64,000 nucleotides of DNA from Glutinoglossum americanum (taxonomy: Eukaryota > Ascomycota > Geoglossomycetes > Geoglossales > Geoglossaceae): NCBI GenBank assembly GCA_020080175.1, contig JAGHQL010000008.1:124001-188000 (forward strand), written 5' to 3'. Position numbers and translations under genes: made by a program. Positions 11,311-22,478 of the stretch are shown one piece after another. The first letter of the stretch is position 1. Each line of letters opens with the position of its first letter. The notes beneath the pieces were generated by a model that saw only the letters and a program-made list of their open reading frames with translations, had not been told where the DNA came from and did not search any database.

Positions 11311-12958
11311 GGCTGCTACGGCTGTAGGGTGTTGCTGCTGCTGCTGTAGTGGTAGTAGTAGTTGTTGTCGTTGCGTGCGATTTTCCCTCTCGGGTGATGG
11401 TGGAAGAGCCGTCAGCTTCCGTCGGAATTAACGACGATTAGATGAATCCCAAATTGAATGAATAAAAAAAAAAAGAGGTAGAGGAAGGAATCGGCCCTCT
11501 CTTTATGGATGAAGGGAAGAGAGAGAAAGAGAGAGAGAGAGAAAAGTGTCGAACGGATGGTGGACGATCCGAGAGTTCAGCTCGTGAAATTTGTTTGTTT
11601 GTTCTTCAGCTCATTTTTTCTCATTCTCGCCCAGAGACCATACAGAGGACAGAGAGACCAGACGGAGAGAGACAAGAGAAACCAGACGAGAGAGGCCAGA
11701 CGAGAGAGGCCAGACGAGAGAGGCCAGACGAGAGAGGNNNNNNNNNNCAGACGAGAGAGGCCAGACGAGAGAGGCCAGACGAGAGAGGCCAGACGAGAGA
11801 GGCCAGACGAGAGAGGTTACCCCTCCCCTCACCCCTCCCTCACCCCTCACCCTCGGTCGCTTGGTGTACAAGTACACAACAACCTACTTTGTGCACAGCG
11901 ACCTGCATAACCTGCATAACCTGCATAAACTAGCCTACATGGTCTGCATAATCCACGTGATCCGCATAACCCGCATAACCCTCTGGAGACTAGAGACCAA
12001 GCGAGTTGAGGACCAGCAAACTGGGCCCTGATCGATCGGATCCAGTCCGGCAAACGCGATCGACGACCCGAAGACCAGAGAAGTGAGTGAGTGAGTGAAT
12101 CTTTCTCTTTCGACGAGGATGGTGGAAAAACAAAAAAAGAAAAGCCGAGTGTAGCTGGATAAGAGGAATGAAAATAAAATTAGAAATTAAAATTAAAATT
12201 GAAATTGAAAATAAAAAAGTTCATTCCAATTCATTCCGGTCGAGAAATCGTACTGCGGATCTACGGTCCTCATCCTCTCGTCCAGGTACAAGAGAGGGTG
12301 GAGAGGTGGAGAGAGTGACCCGATACCCAGCAACTTTTGGTATGACGGGTATACACTATTACGCTATGGAAACGCCATCGGGTTTCACCTGCGATAGATT
12401 TTATTATTATTATTATTATTATATCTTGTCCCATCTGCCTGCCCAACGTGCTTTTGCCTACTTGCTTGCTCACCTACTGCTACTGCTACTGCTACTGCCT
12501 TTTCTATACCTGCCGTGCGACGAGAGACGTTTTACTGCACCGCGTCCCCTCTTGAGAAAAGAAAGGACGGAAAGAGCCGAAAGAGAGAGAGAAAAAAAAA
12601 AGAAAAAAAAAAGAAAAGTCAAGACTAAACAATCATTTCCCCAAGACGAAGAGACTCACACATACAGGCACACGGCACACGGCACACGGCACACGGCACA
12701 CACACACACGCGCACACACACACGCGCACACAGGGTTTGGTTCTGGTCGGGACGAAAAGTAAACTGAAAGGCTGTTTTAACCGCACAAACATAAACGCCC
12801 AACGCATAAAAATCCCCCCCGCCGGCCCCACACACGCACGCACACAAATGTCGCACCTTACTGGAAGCGGAAAGAACAGGCAACATAACGTCGCGGGACG
12901 GGAAAATGTTGTGCCCTTCGACCCAACACTACCACTTCTCCCATCGCAGCAGGTCACC
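11311..12958. promoter_or_regulatory. Divergent glo1 / Ragulator-subunit intergenic region, repeat-rich
   Basis: This 1648-bp stretch separates two divergently transcribed genes. It carries a GA-rich run (about 11513-11542), the 14-bp minisatellite interrupted by a 10-N assembly gap, a 9-bp CCTGCATAA repeat (11902-11928 with degenerate copies to about 11980), an AT-rich tract near 12167-12220, an ATT run near 12402-12421, a CTACTG run near 12475-12499 and a CA-rich block with repeated CACACGG (12660-12731). Open frames through these repeats have no protein character. No convincing gene seen. Confidence 0.7.
11687..11816 (+). repeat. 14-bp minisatellite with internal assembly gap
   Basis: The unit GAGAGAGGCCAGAC repeats in near-perfect copies on both sides of ten N bases at 11738-11747. 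Copies on either side of the gap are identical and the phase across the Ns cannot be trusted, so the true number is unknown and the assembly has probably collapsed here. Confidence 0.95.
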
Positions 12959-13058
12959 ATGCTCAAGACGAAGAATCTGAACAAGCTGCTGTCGCAGAAC
13001 ACCTCGTCGCACGTCACGTCGGCCATGTGAGTTGCACCGCCATCTCATCTCATCTCTA

Positions 13059-13116
<58 letters not shown>

Positions 13117-13209
13117 TGTGTTTTTTGTTGTTGTTGCCGGTGTGTGCATGTATATATATATACATGTATGTATACAGTATACATGTACATCACGACGACG
13201 ACAACAAAC

Positions 13210-13241
<32 letters not shown>

Positions 13242-13735
13242 TCAAGGAGACTCTCCCATCATCGCGAATCCTACAAGAAAAAAAGCCGATGAGCTGACGA
13301 GGACGCGTTTTTTTTTTTTTTTTCCTTGGCCCTCTAGAATCTTCACCCCGTCCGGCTCGCTGATAGCCTCCTCACACTCGCCCTCCTCGCCGAAAACCCT
13401 CCGCACTCAGACCACCCTCGCCGCAAACATCTGGTGCGCATACGCTGCTACGCCCCTTCCACTACCGCCGCCACCACCGCCATCTCCACTCTCCTCCTCC
13501 CTCGACGATGACCACCACAACCACAACCACAACCTCAACCACCACCACCAACCCAAACACCCCCAAACGCCCACGTCCCTGACCCTCGAACTCTCAACCT
13601 CAAACCTCCACATCACCCAAATCCGCCCCCGCCTTCTCCTCTGCCTGATCGGTCCCGCAACCCCTAATATCATACCGCCATCACAACCCTCTCCTCCTTC
13701 TCCTCCTCCTCCTCCCACTCCTCTTCCTCAACATC

Positions 13736-13768
<33 letters not shown>

Positions 13769-14166
13769 CGCAACAATCACAACAACAACAACAATCGCAA
13801 CAATCACAACAACAGCCTCAACCCCCCCCCGGAAAACCACCTTCATCCTCCTCCTCCACTTCGCCCGGAAACAGGTCCCCCCAAACTACCAACAACAACG
13901 CCACCACCATCACCACCATCACCACCACCACCTACGACACCGCCTCCCCCCCGACCGAAACCCCCGACCCGGCCACCCACGCCACCAGCAATAACAACGA
14001 CGCACTCGCGGAATCGTCGCCTAGCCGCGGCTCCTCCGTCGTGATGGATCCGGACGTGCTGGCGCAGCAGAGCGGGGCGTTGGGTATCTTGAGGACCCAG
14101 GGCGAGGGGTTGGCGAGGTGGTTGGAGGGCGAGCTGGAGGGGTTTTCGATGCCGGAGACGATGTGA
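12959..14166 (+). CDS. Roadblock/LC7 Ragulator-EGO subunit, LAMTOR2 (p14)/Ego3-like, with long low-complexity inserts
   Basis: Exons 12959-13026 and 13338-14166 give 298 aa, against about 125 for human LAMTOR2. The family scaffolds Rag GTPases on the vacuole or lysosome for TORC1 signalling. The conserved core is present but split: MLKTKNLNKLLSQNTSSHV (helix 1), IFTPSGSLIA (strand), LAANIWCAY (helix 2), LELSTSNLHITQIRPRLLLC (hairpin strands) and GALGILRTQGEGLARWLEGE (last helix). Compare human MLRPKALTQVLSQ, GSLLAYS, SNIWAAY, LLLCMYA and GFGMLKAKAQALVQYLEE. Between core blocks lie a Pro/Asp/His/Asn-rich insert and a longer Gln/Pro/Thr insert with a CAA-coded Gln run at about 13737-13810. No obvious GT-AG intron removes the inserts, though an intron hidden in the C-rich sequence cannot be excluded. 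The 311-bp intron 1 carries CT microsatellites and ends TCTAG. Confidence 0.82.
13061..13245 (+). repeat. CT-rich microsatellites in intron 1 of the Ragulator-like gene
   Basis: Two (CT)n blocks, about 13061-13113 (with GTCT interruptions) and 13215-13241, flank a TATA/CATG-rich stretch. Both lie in the predicted intron 13027-13337, which also has a T15 run just before the acceptor. Confidence 0.85.
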
Positions 14167-14709
14167 AAGGGAAAGGGAAAGGGAAAGGGGCTTGTTGTTG
14201 TTGTTACTACTGTTCTTGTGATGGTGGAGGTGATATTGGGGGGAGGGAAGGGGGAGGGTTTCTTCATATAGATTGTGTGCTGTGAGAGAGAGAGAGAGAG
14301 AGTCTCCCGCGTGGGATGCCTGTAGGGGTGAGAGGGGGGGGGGGGATGCGAGATAGACACCCCCAGCTCCCTCCCCCCGACACAGGGGACATCCTCGGAT
14401 TCATCTATGTTCTCACGCTTTTATATTTTTTTTTTTTTTTCCTAATGCAAATTTGGGCGAGCGAAGCCTGTTATACCGGATACCAAAGCTCCTTTTTTTT
14501 TTTTTTTTTTTTGTAATTCAAAGGGAGATTATTATCTCCCTCCCCCCCCTCAAACCTTTACTGCTTGGAAGCTAGCTAGAACGCACCAAGCTAGACAGGG
14601 AGGAAAAAAAAAAAAAAAAAAGAAGAAAAGAAAAAAAGAAACCCGTGAGATATCAACATATCAACATTTGCGCGTGCACACCGTGAACGTTCAGGGAGGT
14701 CGGTCGGGG
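14167..14709. other. Convergent 3' flank between the Ragulator-like gene and rap1
   Basis: This 543-bp stretch holds GGGAAA repeats directly after the stop, a (GA)n run near 14285-14302, a G9 run near 14335, T runs near 14428 and 14495, and an A-rich run near 14604. It reads as two facing 3' UTRs with homopolymer tracts; no gene seen. Confidence 0.7.
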
Positions 14710-16672
14710 CTATGCGTCGCCGAGCTGGTCGTAGGTGGTCAAAAAGTTCCACCTCGTCCTAAACGCCTCCTTCCCGTGCTTCTCCTCCAGCATCTTGATC
14801 GCCCTCCCGTCCCCGCCCCTGAGCGCCTCGTCCTCCCTCTCCGTCCAGATGCCCCTCACGTCCTCCGGCACGCCCTCGTCCCCGGCGAGCGAGTTCAAGA
14901 CCAGCTCCGCCAGTCCCGTGTGCATGCTCGAGCACTTCAGCGCGAGCAGCACGTCGTCCTCGGAGGCGCCGGCCGCGACGTGGGCGTCGATCCAGGCCCC
15001 CAGTTGTTTCTCCGTGTCCACGGTGTCCCGGGGCGGCGGCTGGGAGGCCGACGTCGGCGCGAGTTGCGGGAGCGTATGTTCGGGGAGGATATCGTCCCAG
15101 CCGCCCTCAGGCTCAGCGAGTTCGAAGTCGAGAGCTTGGGTAGGGCCCTGAAGGAGAGCCTGGGTGTCTTGGAGTTGAGGAGGTTGGGGTGGCACTTCAT
15201 CTTCGCCAGGCAGAGTCGTCGCTTCATCGGGAAGGATCTTATCCCAGCCGCCCTCGGGCTCGGCGAGCTCAAAGTCGATGCGTTGGGTAGGATCATCGAG
15301 TAGAGCTTGAGTTGTTTGCTCATTTGGATCTCGATCCGTCAGGCTCCGGGATATTACTTGCTCTAGTTGGAGGAAGTTTTCAGATTCGCTGTCCTGATCC
15401 TGATCTTCGGTAGTCTCACGCAAAGCGGGGCCTTGAGATGAAGCGGTTTGAGGGGGCGAAGATGGACCAAGCTCCGGTGTGGAAGGTATCTCCCTGCCGT
15501 CATCGCCCCTCTTTCTTTGGGGTTTCGCCCGCTTTGCGGCTCGTGGGGCCGGCCTCACTGTGACTGTTGCATCTTCATCCATATCCACTCGTTTCCTCTT
15601 GACACCCGCCAAATCCGTGGTCATAGTTTTTGTGGCGGTTGGAGTTGAACTGGGTTCTTGTGGGAGCTCTCCTTCCGTTGGGGCGGCCGACGTTAATCCC
15701 TTGGGGCCTTCTAATGCAGTCACCCGTCGGGAAGAAGGGCTCTTCGCCTGTTTTTGTTGCTTCCTGGTATTCAATTCCTTCGATGGACTCGCTCCGCTGG
15801 AAGCAGACTCGGACGCCGCTTTTTCTCCCTCTAGCTTAATAGTGTTCTCTGGGCTGTGTCCTTTAACCCGCATACGCTTAGCGGTCGTCTGGTCTGGTGA
15901 TCGGTCGGCCGGTGGAGTTGGGGGGTTGGCGGGATGTTGGGGCGGCGCAGGTCTCTGACTGAGTTGCTTTACCCAGCGGTCACGCCAAGATTGCCATGGG
16001 TGACGAGGGTTCTAGAGGGAGGGAATTGTAGCACATCAGTTATTGGTGAGGTTAACAATGGGTATCGACTGACTATTTGTTCCAATTGTTGGTATATCAG
16101 GTTTCCCAGGATCTTCCCACCACTTCGTTCGTGGCTGGTCACCCAATCATACAGGAAGCGATCGTCTTCGGCGGAATATGTGAGTCGCGTTCCTCTCGCT
16201 GGTTTCCTTGATCCGACAGGCCTCGATGTGATTGTCTCTGGCCCGGCTCTATGCTCCTCCAGATCTTGAAGTTCGCCATGACGGATGCTCTGTTCGATGA
16301 AGGTATAGGAATATCTGGTGTGAAAACAAAGCAATTTCAATATTACGGTCTAGTGAAAAGGACAAGATAATGCGAAGAGAAATAATTGGAGACATACGAG
16401 TCCGGAGGTAGAGTCTTCTTGAAGAGAGGATCAGCAATCTTGATGTCCGCGTGTTGCTCTAGCGGGACAATTTCGCCGCCATTGACCTATCGTTCCATTA
16501 TAGGGTTAGAGAGATATTCGTTGGATGGTCAGACACCTGGTTGTTATACTTTGACAAGGTCAACAAAACGGCTTCTCGTGGGAAGCTTTTGCGCAAGCCA
16601 AAACTTCTTCCCCTCAAATAAACCACCTCCCACTGCTGTAGTACTAGATCCAGTATAAACAACTTGTGCCAT
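14710..16672 (-). CDS. rap1: Telomere-binding protein Rap1 (BRCT, Myb, RCT)
   Basis: Minus-strand exons 16672-16550, 16486-16398, 16314-16074 and 16011-14710 join in phase to 584 aa. Residues 1-90 form a BRCT domain (LFEGKKFWLAQ, VKVNGGEIVPLEQHADIKIAD). Residues about 105-175 form the Rap1 Myb domain (TYSAEDDRFLYDWV, GNLIYQQLEQI, then NPRHPWQSWRDRWVKQ across the last splice). A long disordered, acidic and KR-rich middle follows. The C-terminal 80 residues match the Rap1 C-terminal domain, ending with VRGIWTEREDEALRGGD and FRTRWNFLTTY. Rap1 caps telomeres within shelterin-like complexes. Two copies of a TQ-DFELAEPEGGWD-ILP module lie at about residues 385-412 and 434-461. The acceptor at 16012 restores the Myb helix-3 sequence exactly. 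Divergent from swf1, only 228 bp away. Confidence 0.93.
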
Positions 16673-16900
16673 GATGCTTCACGTCGTTCGTAACGCGTTG
16701 CGGCAGAAAGACCGAGGACATTCTGACATTCTACCGGGTAACGTGAATACGCGAGAATGGTAGATGGCTTAGCGAGATTTCTGATGGTTCACGCGGCTGG
16801 CATTGGTGGGAGCCCGTTCCAACGACATCTCAGATATCAACGGGAATTCCTTTCGAAGAACCCCTCACCCGCGTTTGGTATCTTTTCACGTTGTTAAATC
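16673..16900. promoter_or_regulatory. Compact divergent promoter, rap1 / swf1
   Basis: Only 228 bp separate the two start codons, so both promoters and both leaders must fit here. I recognise no TATA box or specific operator. Confidence 0.6.
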
Positions 16901-18291
16901 ATGATGGAGCTCAGCTCTATTGCGCTGGTCGTTCTTGTAATCTCGTCATTCACATTTATTGCACTCTTTGGGCATGTCCCGAGGCTAAGGTGAGTACCTT
17001 TGTCCCTGCAAGGAGGCATGAATCAGAAGAGGAAACTAGACTGACTTGCCAAAGAAATACACCTGTGGGGTACTTTCACAGGATGCTTTGGATTTCCACC
17101 CCACGCTTCTCCCGTAGCCTGGACCGACGCGTTACGGGCGGGCGTGTTGGTTCATCGTGCACATGGCTTGGGAACTATTTCATGTACGAGAAGCACTACC
17201 TCGTAATGGTGAGCACTTGCACCCTCTCACTTTCCTGTCACACCCCTTCACTAATCATTTAACCTCAGGGATTTTTCCTTATCCTCCTCACTGCATGCCT
17301 TTGCATGTGGATACCCGCTGCCTGGCCGCGCCTGACAAAATCCCAGCATATTCTCGTTCCTTTTATGAGCTTTCTCGTATATATGACCTTCCTCCAGGCA
17401 GCTTTCACAGACCCAGGAATAATTACTAGGGAGAACCATCGAATAGCTTTGCAAAAATACCCATATGACAATGTGCTGTTTATCCCTGGCGTCAAGTGCA
17501 CTACCTGCAGCTTCGTGAAACCGGCGCGGAGCAAGCACTGCCGGACCTGTGGAGGTTGCATTGCTCGACAAGACCACCACTGCGTCTGGATAAACAACTG
17601 TGTTGGTCAAGGCAACAATCACTATTTCATCCTCTTTCTTTGCAGCATCGCCCTCTTGCTGACCTACGGTGCTTATGCTACCCAACATTTGCTATCTCAG
17701 CTCCTGCAAGCTAGGCAAGAGTCCGCAAATGTGTTCTATAGTCAGTACCACTCCCGACCAATATTAGGCGTTCAGCACTGGAGTACCGGCCTTAGTTGGT
17801 CCGACTATTTTAGCTTGTGGGGCTGGGCAATAGTTGAAGACGTATGCGTTGGCGGCGTAGGTCTTTTAAGCACCTTGTGCATGCCAATGGCGTGGGGATT
17901 TCTTGGTTACCACGTCTACCTGATGTGGGCTGGCATGACCACCAACGAGAGCTTGAAATGGGCAGACTGGAGGGATGATATCGCAGATGGACTGGTTTTC
18001 ATGGCTGAGGAAGGGGCTGGAGAGGTCTCTCTCGTGAGCACTGGACATACCGAGCGGGATATCGAGCCTCAGTTGACATGCCCTGCCTCGAAGAGGCAGA
18101 TATTGAAGCGCACGCCAAACGGAGAGCCGCCGAACTACTCTCGGTCGGGCGATAAACTGCCATATTTGGATCTAAAAGGAGAGGTGGCGCTAAAATGGCA
18201 CCGCGTGAAGAGTCTTAAGGAGGTAGAAAACAACTACGACCGCGGATTCTGGAAGAATGTTGAAAGCGTGTTTAAACCCGTAATATTGTAG
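16901..18291 (+). CDS. swf1: DHHC palmitoyltransferase, Swf1-like
   Basis: Exons 16901-16989, 17055-17208 and 17269-18291 give 421 aa. The enzyme class S-acylates membrane proteins; yeast Swf1 palmitoylates SNAREs at the ER. An N-terminal membrane helix (IALVVLVISSFTFIALFGH) is followed by the Swf1-type linker LDRRVTGGR, two more helices, the Cys-rich domain with CTTCSFVKPARSKHC and the catalytic DHHC at residues 183-186 (DHHCVWINNCVGQGNNHYF), then two further helices. A TTNESLKWADW segment after the last helix is the conserved TTxE motif of the family. Two adjacent ATGs (16901 and 16904) are possible starts. The first splice joins GHVPRLR to NTPVGYFHR in phase. Assignment to Swf1 rather than another Pfa-type enzyme rests on the linker and overall length. 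Confidence 0.9.
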
Positions 18292-18764
18292 TGGATGACC
18301 GAAGGGGATTCGGGATAGAGGAAGGGCGCTGCAGAGCATTATAATGTGCAAGCGGTGCTTCTTTGGTCTTACTAGGCGTTGGATGGGCACTATGATGCTG
18401 GACGGGCAACGTGGACAGGAGTTTGTTATTCCACCCCTTTGGGTGCGTTTGGCGTTGTGAATACGTATATCTAGGGTAAAATAGCACCACTAGCAATTAA
18501 CTGATTTTGGAAATGGACTCTACTCGGGGTGGTGTTATCCATTTGTTAGATACGACAGCTCCTAAAGCCAGTAATGCGTGCTCTCCTTCGCCGGGTTCAC
18601 TAGGGGACCTCTTGTCCCGCCACTGAAATGCCAGCACCTCAAGAGCCTATGTTTCGTGAAGCTATATGTTGCTCAATATGGGTTCCGGACACGTGACTCT
18701 AGCACCGCTGGACCTGTAGGATGTTTCAGTTTGCGGCGGGACCCTTGACACTTCATGCACCTTG
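18292..18764. other. Intergenic between swf1 and ctr86
   Basis: These 473 bases are the presumed swf1 3' UTR and ctr86 promoter; nothing distinctive seen. Confidence 0.5.
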
Positions 18765-21700
18765 ATGCAAGCCTCTGATCGATCCCCACCAACCATGTCG
18801 GGCAGCCACTCGAGCAAGCGAACTACTTCTAGAATACGCCTTGAAGTATTCTTCCCAACTGTTGAACAGATATTTCGCGATGTGCCCCCGAAAATAAGGT
18901 ACCCCTTTACCTTCACGCCTACCATATTGCCAAACGATTCTCTTCTCCTTATTGTCTGGCACTTTGACGCTGAGCATCAATTCACTCGGGAGTGTTTCGA
19001 GATTTGTCGCATTGCTGGTGTTGTTCGACATAGTCCCATATCTGCCGACTTGGACTCATCTGACCTCCAGGCGGCAGAGAAGACCACGGAAGGCTTCGGG
19101 AAATATTCATACCCTTTCCACTTCAAGAGCATGGAGTTCTTAGACCTCAAGAACAAGAACTCGCCAGGGGTCACCCCGGACAATAATAAGTATGTCGTTC
19201 TACTTAGGTTGATTTGCATCACTTGGGAGAGCTACTTTCCATCGCCGACGTTGCTCGAACCCTACGTCTACGATAATATGGATCCGCGTGTGACGAATCT
19301 GCTAAAGCTCACACAGACCCGACCAGCGGCCAGGTATGTTGTTTCAGTATCCAAATATTCTTTTGCGGCCCCATGAAGCTTACCTCTAAATGCTCTGAGC
19401 CTAGGTCTGCACTTGGCTTCAATCCGAAGATCTGGCAAAGGCTTTCAAATGTGTTTCGAGAAGGCATCATATCGCTCATGCAGAGTTCCTTTCCCCAAAC
19501 TAATCCAATTTCTCCCACTGCCAATGGCACGTCCTCTGCGCTCATCTCCGCAAACTTCGCCTCTTTGATCAAGAACATCGACCGCCTCAATGACCTCTGC
19601 ACTATCGCGAGGAATATGTTAGCGACCAATGAGCTAGCACAAGATCTAGCAGCGATGGCCAAATTTGAAAAGCAGATCATGATGTTGATCGATACATGTG
19701 TGAGAGTCACTGCTCGAGGTTATGATGGGCCAATTGATGGAGGCGATCGGCAGTCACAGGAAAGGTGGCAGAAGGTTGTTGCAGCCTGTGAGTCTCGATG
19801 CTTCTCCCAACCTCTTTTCTGATCCCCGCCATCCTCAGTCTCCAGGCTTGGATCAACGGTCATGCATATCCCCAAGCGGTTGGCTGATACTCCGACGCAT
19901 TTTAGACAAGAAGCTTCTGATTACTTGCCTCCAGTTCTTGCACAATTTTATAATGCACAACGAAAATCGAAAGCTCGGGCTCTGGATGGATTTGTTTAAT
20001 CTCTCTACTTCCTCTGATCCCTTGTTTGTCCAAAACGACATGGGAAATTTAAGGCGGCGCACACTTGAGAACGGTGGCCTTCACAACTGCGTTGCTGACC
20101 GCGAAAGAGAGAAGCTTAAGCGAGAAATTGAAGCGGCCGTGAACAAGCTCCCGAATATTAGCTCCTCCAAAGAAGACCTACCGCCCAGTGCTACCGCGGA
20201 TTCAGGGACAAAGACCGAAGCAATATCGCAAGGTGGCAAACAAAGTCTGATAGACGCCACCTCAATGGGGCAAGATCGACGCACCAGACCGGGCGATAAC
20301 ACTGCCAACAAGGTGCCTAACACTGCCAAAGTACCTGAGATAGACAATACAGTCGAGAACACAGAGAAACTGCCCACTGTGGAAGACATGGAGATCCATC
20401 CAGCCTCCGAGGCAGCGTCCAACCTGGAAAATGCCAAACAATGTCTCATGGAAAGTATTCGCGATAATTCCCAGATGCACATCGGAGAAGAGCGCGAGGC
20501 CGATGGCGCATTCGGCAGCAAAGATGGCGCTGGCCCAGATGAAATTTTCGACTCCAACGTCGAAGATGGTGAAGATGATGAGGACGAAGATGATGAAGAA
20601 AGGGAGGAGGGCTACCGGGGACCGGGCGACCAGGAACGCGGCCTTCTCACAGACATACCTTTGGTACTCGCACCGACTGAGATCGAAGCATTGCCAATGA
20701 TACTTCAGGCTGGTATTGTGCCGCAATTCGGTGATAAAACCATGCAAAACGCGAGGTGTAACATCCTACTTGCCCAGGAGAGCGGTAGGAATTTATTACG
20801 GGAGCTATTAATCTTCGTAGCTGCGTGGGATTTGCCAGACGAGGAGATTTATTTCAGGTTGATGCAGCAGATCATGCAGGCGATTCTAGAAAATGGTCTT
20901 ATGCCACTTGCGTACACCACCTTTGGCGAGTAAGTTTTGACTTGGTGTCTCCCAGCCTCCTATCCCTAGATGCTAAGGATAGAGGCTTATTTAAGTTTGC
21001 CGGGCAGGATCAAAGACATTATTTCTCCTGCTCAAGCCGTCATGCTGAAGATTCTCACACAGATATTTCGCGCCAAGCATAGCAGCCAGGAAACCGACTC
21101 TTCTACTTCTAGCTCAAACAATACTTCCACAGGACCCAATGCTAACCCCGCCCCGCCCTCTTCAAACCGCTTTGATACCACGATCATCAAGTTCATTTTC
21201 TCAGTCTTCCGCCAGACAGTCATCCCACAGACTTGCGCTCTCATCTTTCTTCAAGGCCAGATCCGCGGAGGTCAAGCGACCCCAGAAGATTTTCCATTAA
21301 ATCTCTGGGATATGGAGAGGGTTTATGAGGGGGTATATCAATTTCTGGAATTCTTCGCCGTTTTGGCTGAGGACCCGGCCTGGAAGAAGCTGCTTGTGAA
21401 ATGGGAGATTGTGCACGAACTCATCGCTCTCTTGAAGGAGCTAGAATCTGGAATTCCTAGGGCTAGCTTGAGCAAATCTGGGCAGCGAGGCGTAATCCCA
21501 TCTGCAAACCCGCCAGCATCCGCACAGCAGTCGATAGTGGAACGTCCGTACGACTCTGCGAACGAGAATAGCGCCACAGCCGAGGCGCATGGTGGTGAAG
21601 AAGACGATGGACACGGCATGCTCGGTGTCGAGAATCCGGAGGACTTTGAGTGGCGTAATCTCAAGAAACTTGTCGTGCTAGTTCTCAGCAGCTTGGTGTG

Positions 21701-22051
21701 GAAGTCGCCTGAGGTCCAGAATCAGGTACGGGAGAACGGTGGTGTGGAAGCTGTTCTGGGATGTTGTTCGTATGATGGCAATAACCCTTGTTAGCGATCC
21801 TACTTGCCTTGATGGGTGAGGCACTTGCGCTGACAAGTATAACATTTGATGTAGACATCCGCGAGCATGCTATCATGTGCCTGCGATTCTTGCTGGAGGC
21901 AAATGCCGATAATCAGCAGATTGTTAGAGAGTTGGAAGCGAGGCAAGTGGTTCCATCTGAGGTCCTCGATAAACGTGCATACGAAACCTTTATCGACGTT
22001 AATGGTAGGGTTGGACTGAGAAGGAAGGGGAGTGCACCAATGGTGGGTTGA
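18765..22051 (+). CDS. ctr86: Ataxin-10 domain protein, Ctr86-like
   Basis: Five exons, 18765-19333, 19405-19787, 19846-20929, 21008-21789 and 21855-22051, join to 1004 aa. The diagnostic part is the C-terminal ataxin-10 domain spanning the last splice: GNNPYIREHAIMCLRFLLE, then NADNQQIVRELEARQVV. Upstream are helical armadillo-like segments (LLITCLQFLHNFIMHNENRKLGLW, split here as LLITCLQFLHNF and NENRKLGLW) and a long disordered insert of about residues 360-610 containing an Asp/Glu run. Yeast Ctr86 is an essential protein of unclear role; ataxin-10 proteins act in cytokinesis and signalling. The start is uncertain: ATGs at 18765 and 18795 share a frame. Several introns have competing acceptors; I used those keeping the frame open (19845, 21007 and 21854). 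The last intron has a weak donor, GTTAGC. The N-terminal region is less certain than the C-terminal one. Confidence 0.82.
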
Positions 22052-22478
22052 TGTGGTAACCGCCCCTTTTTTTTACAAGCTTCTATTTTTATTACCTTTG
22101 TCCATGTGGGTGGCGTTGGCGCGCTTCTTTGGTAGACATAGCGAAGGGGGATTTGCATGGCAAAACGTGGCGTTCAACGAAGTTCATGATGAGAATATGG
22201 AAATGGTCCTTACGAACGACACGAGTCTTATGGGTTCCAATTCAAGGCCATTCGTTCAGCTATTCCGTACGACAGATAAATATCACACAAGACTAAATAA
22301 AAGGTTAAGGCTGCTTTCTATAGATGGGAATATGTTTCATCAACTCCTTTCCTATGGGAGTACCGTGACGGTACCGTTGCCGAGATAAAAGAAAAAAGCG
22401 GGAAGGGACAGCTAGAGAGAGAGAAAATTGTCCCACCAGAGAGTTTGCCCTGTATGTACACATCACCGCCATCCACCA
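22052..22478. other. Convergent 3' flank, ctr86 and kinase
   Basis: These 427 bases lie between two facing genes and contain T- and A-rich stretches expected of 3' UTRs. No conserved coding sequence seen. Confidence 0.55.

Noticed and set aside
11505-12031. Three overlapping plus-strand frames rich in RPDERGQTRE
   Set aside because: They are translations of the 14-bp minisatellite in all frames and run through an assembly gap.
12168-12767. 199-residue plus-strand frame before the Ragulator-like gene
   Set aside because: It consists of translated AT, ATT, CTACTG and CACACGG repeats with no conserved domain.
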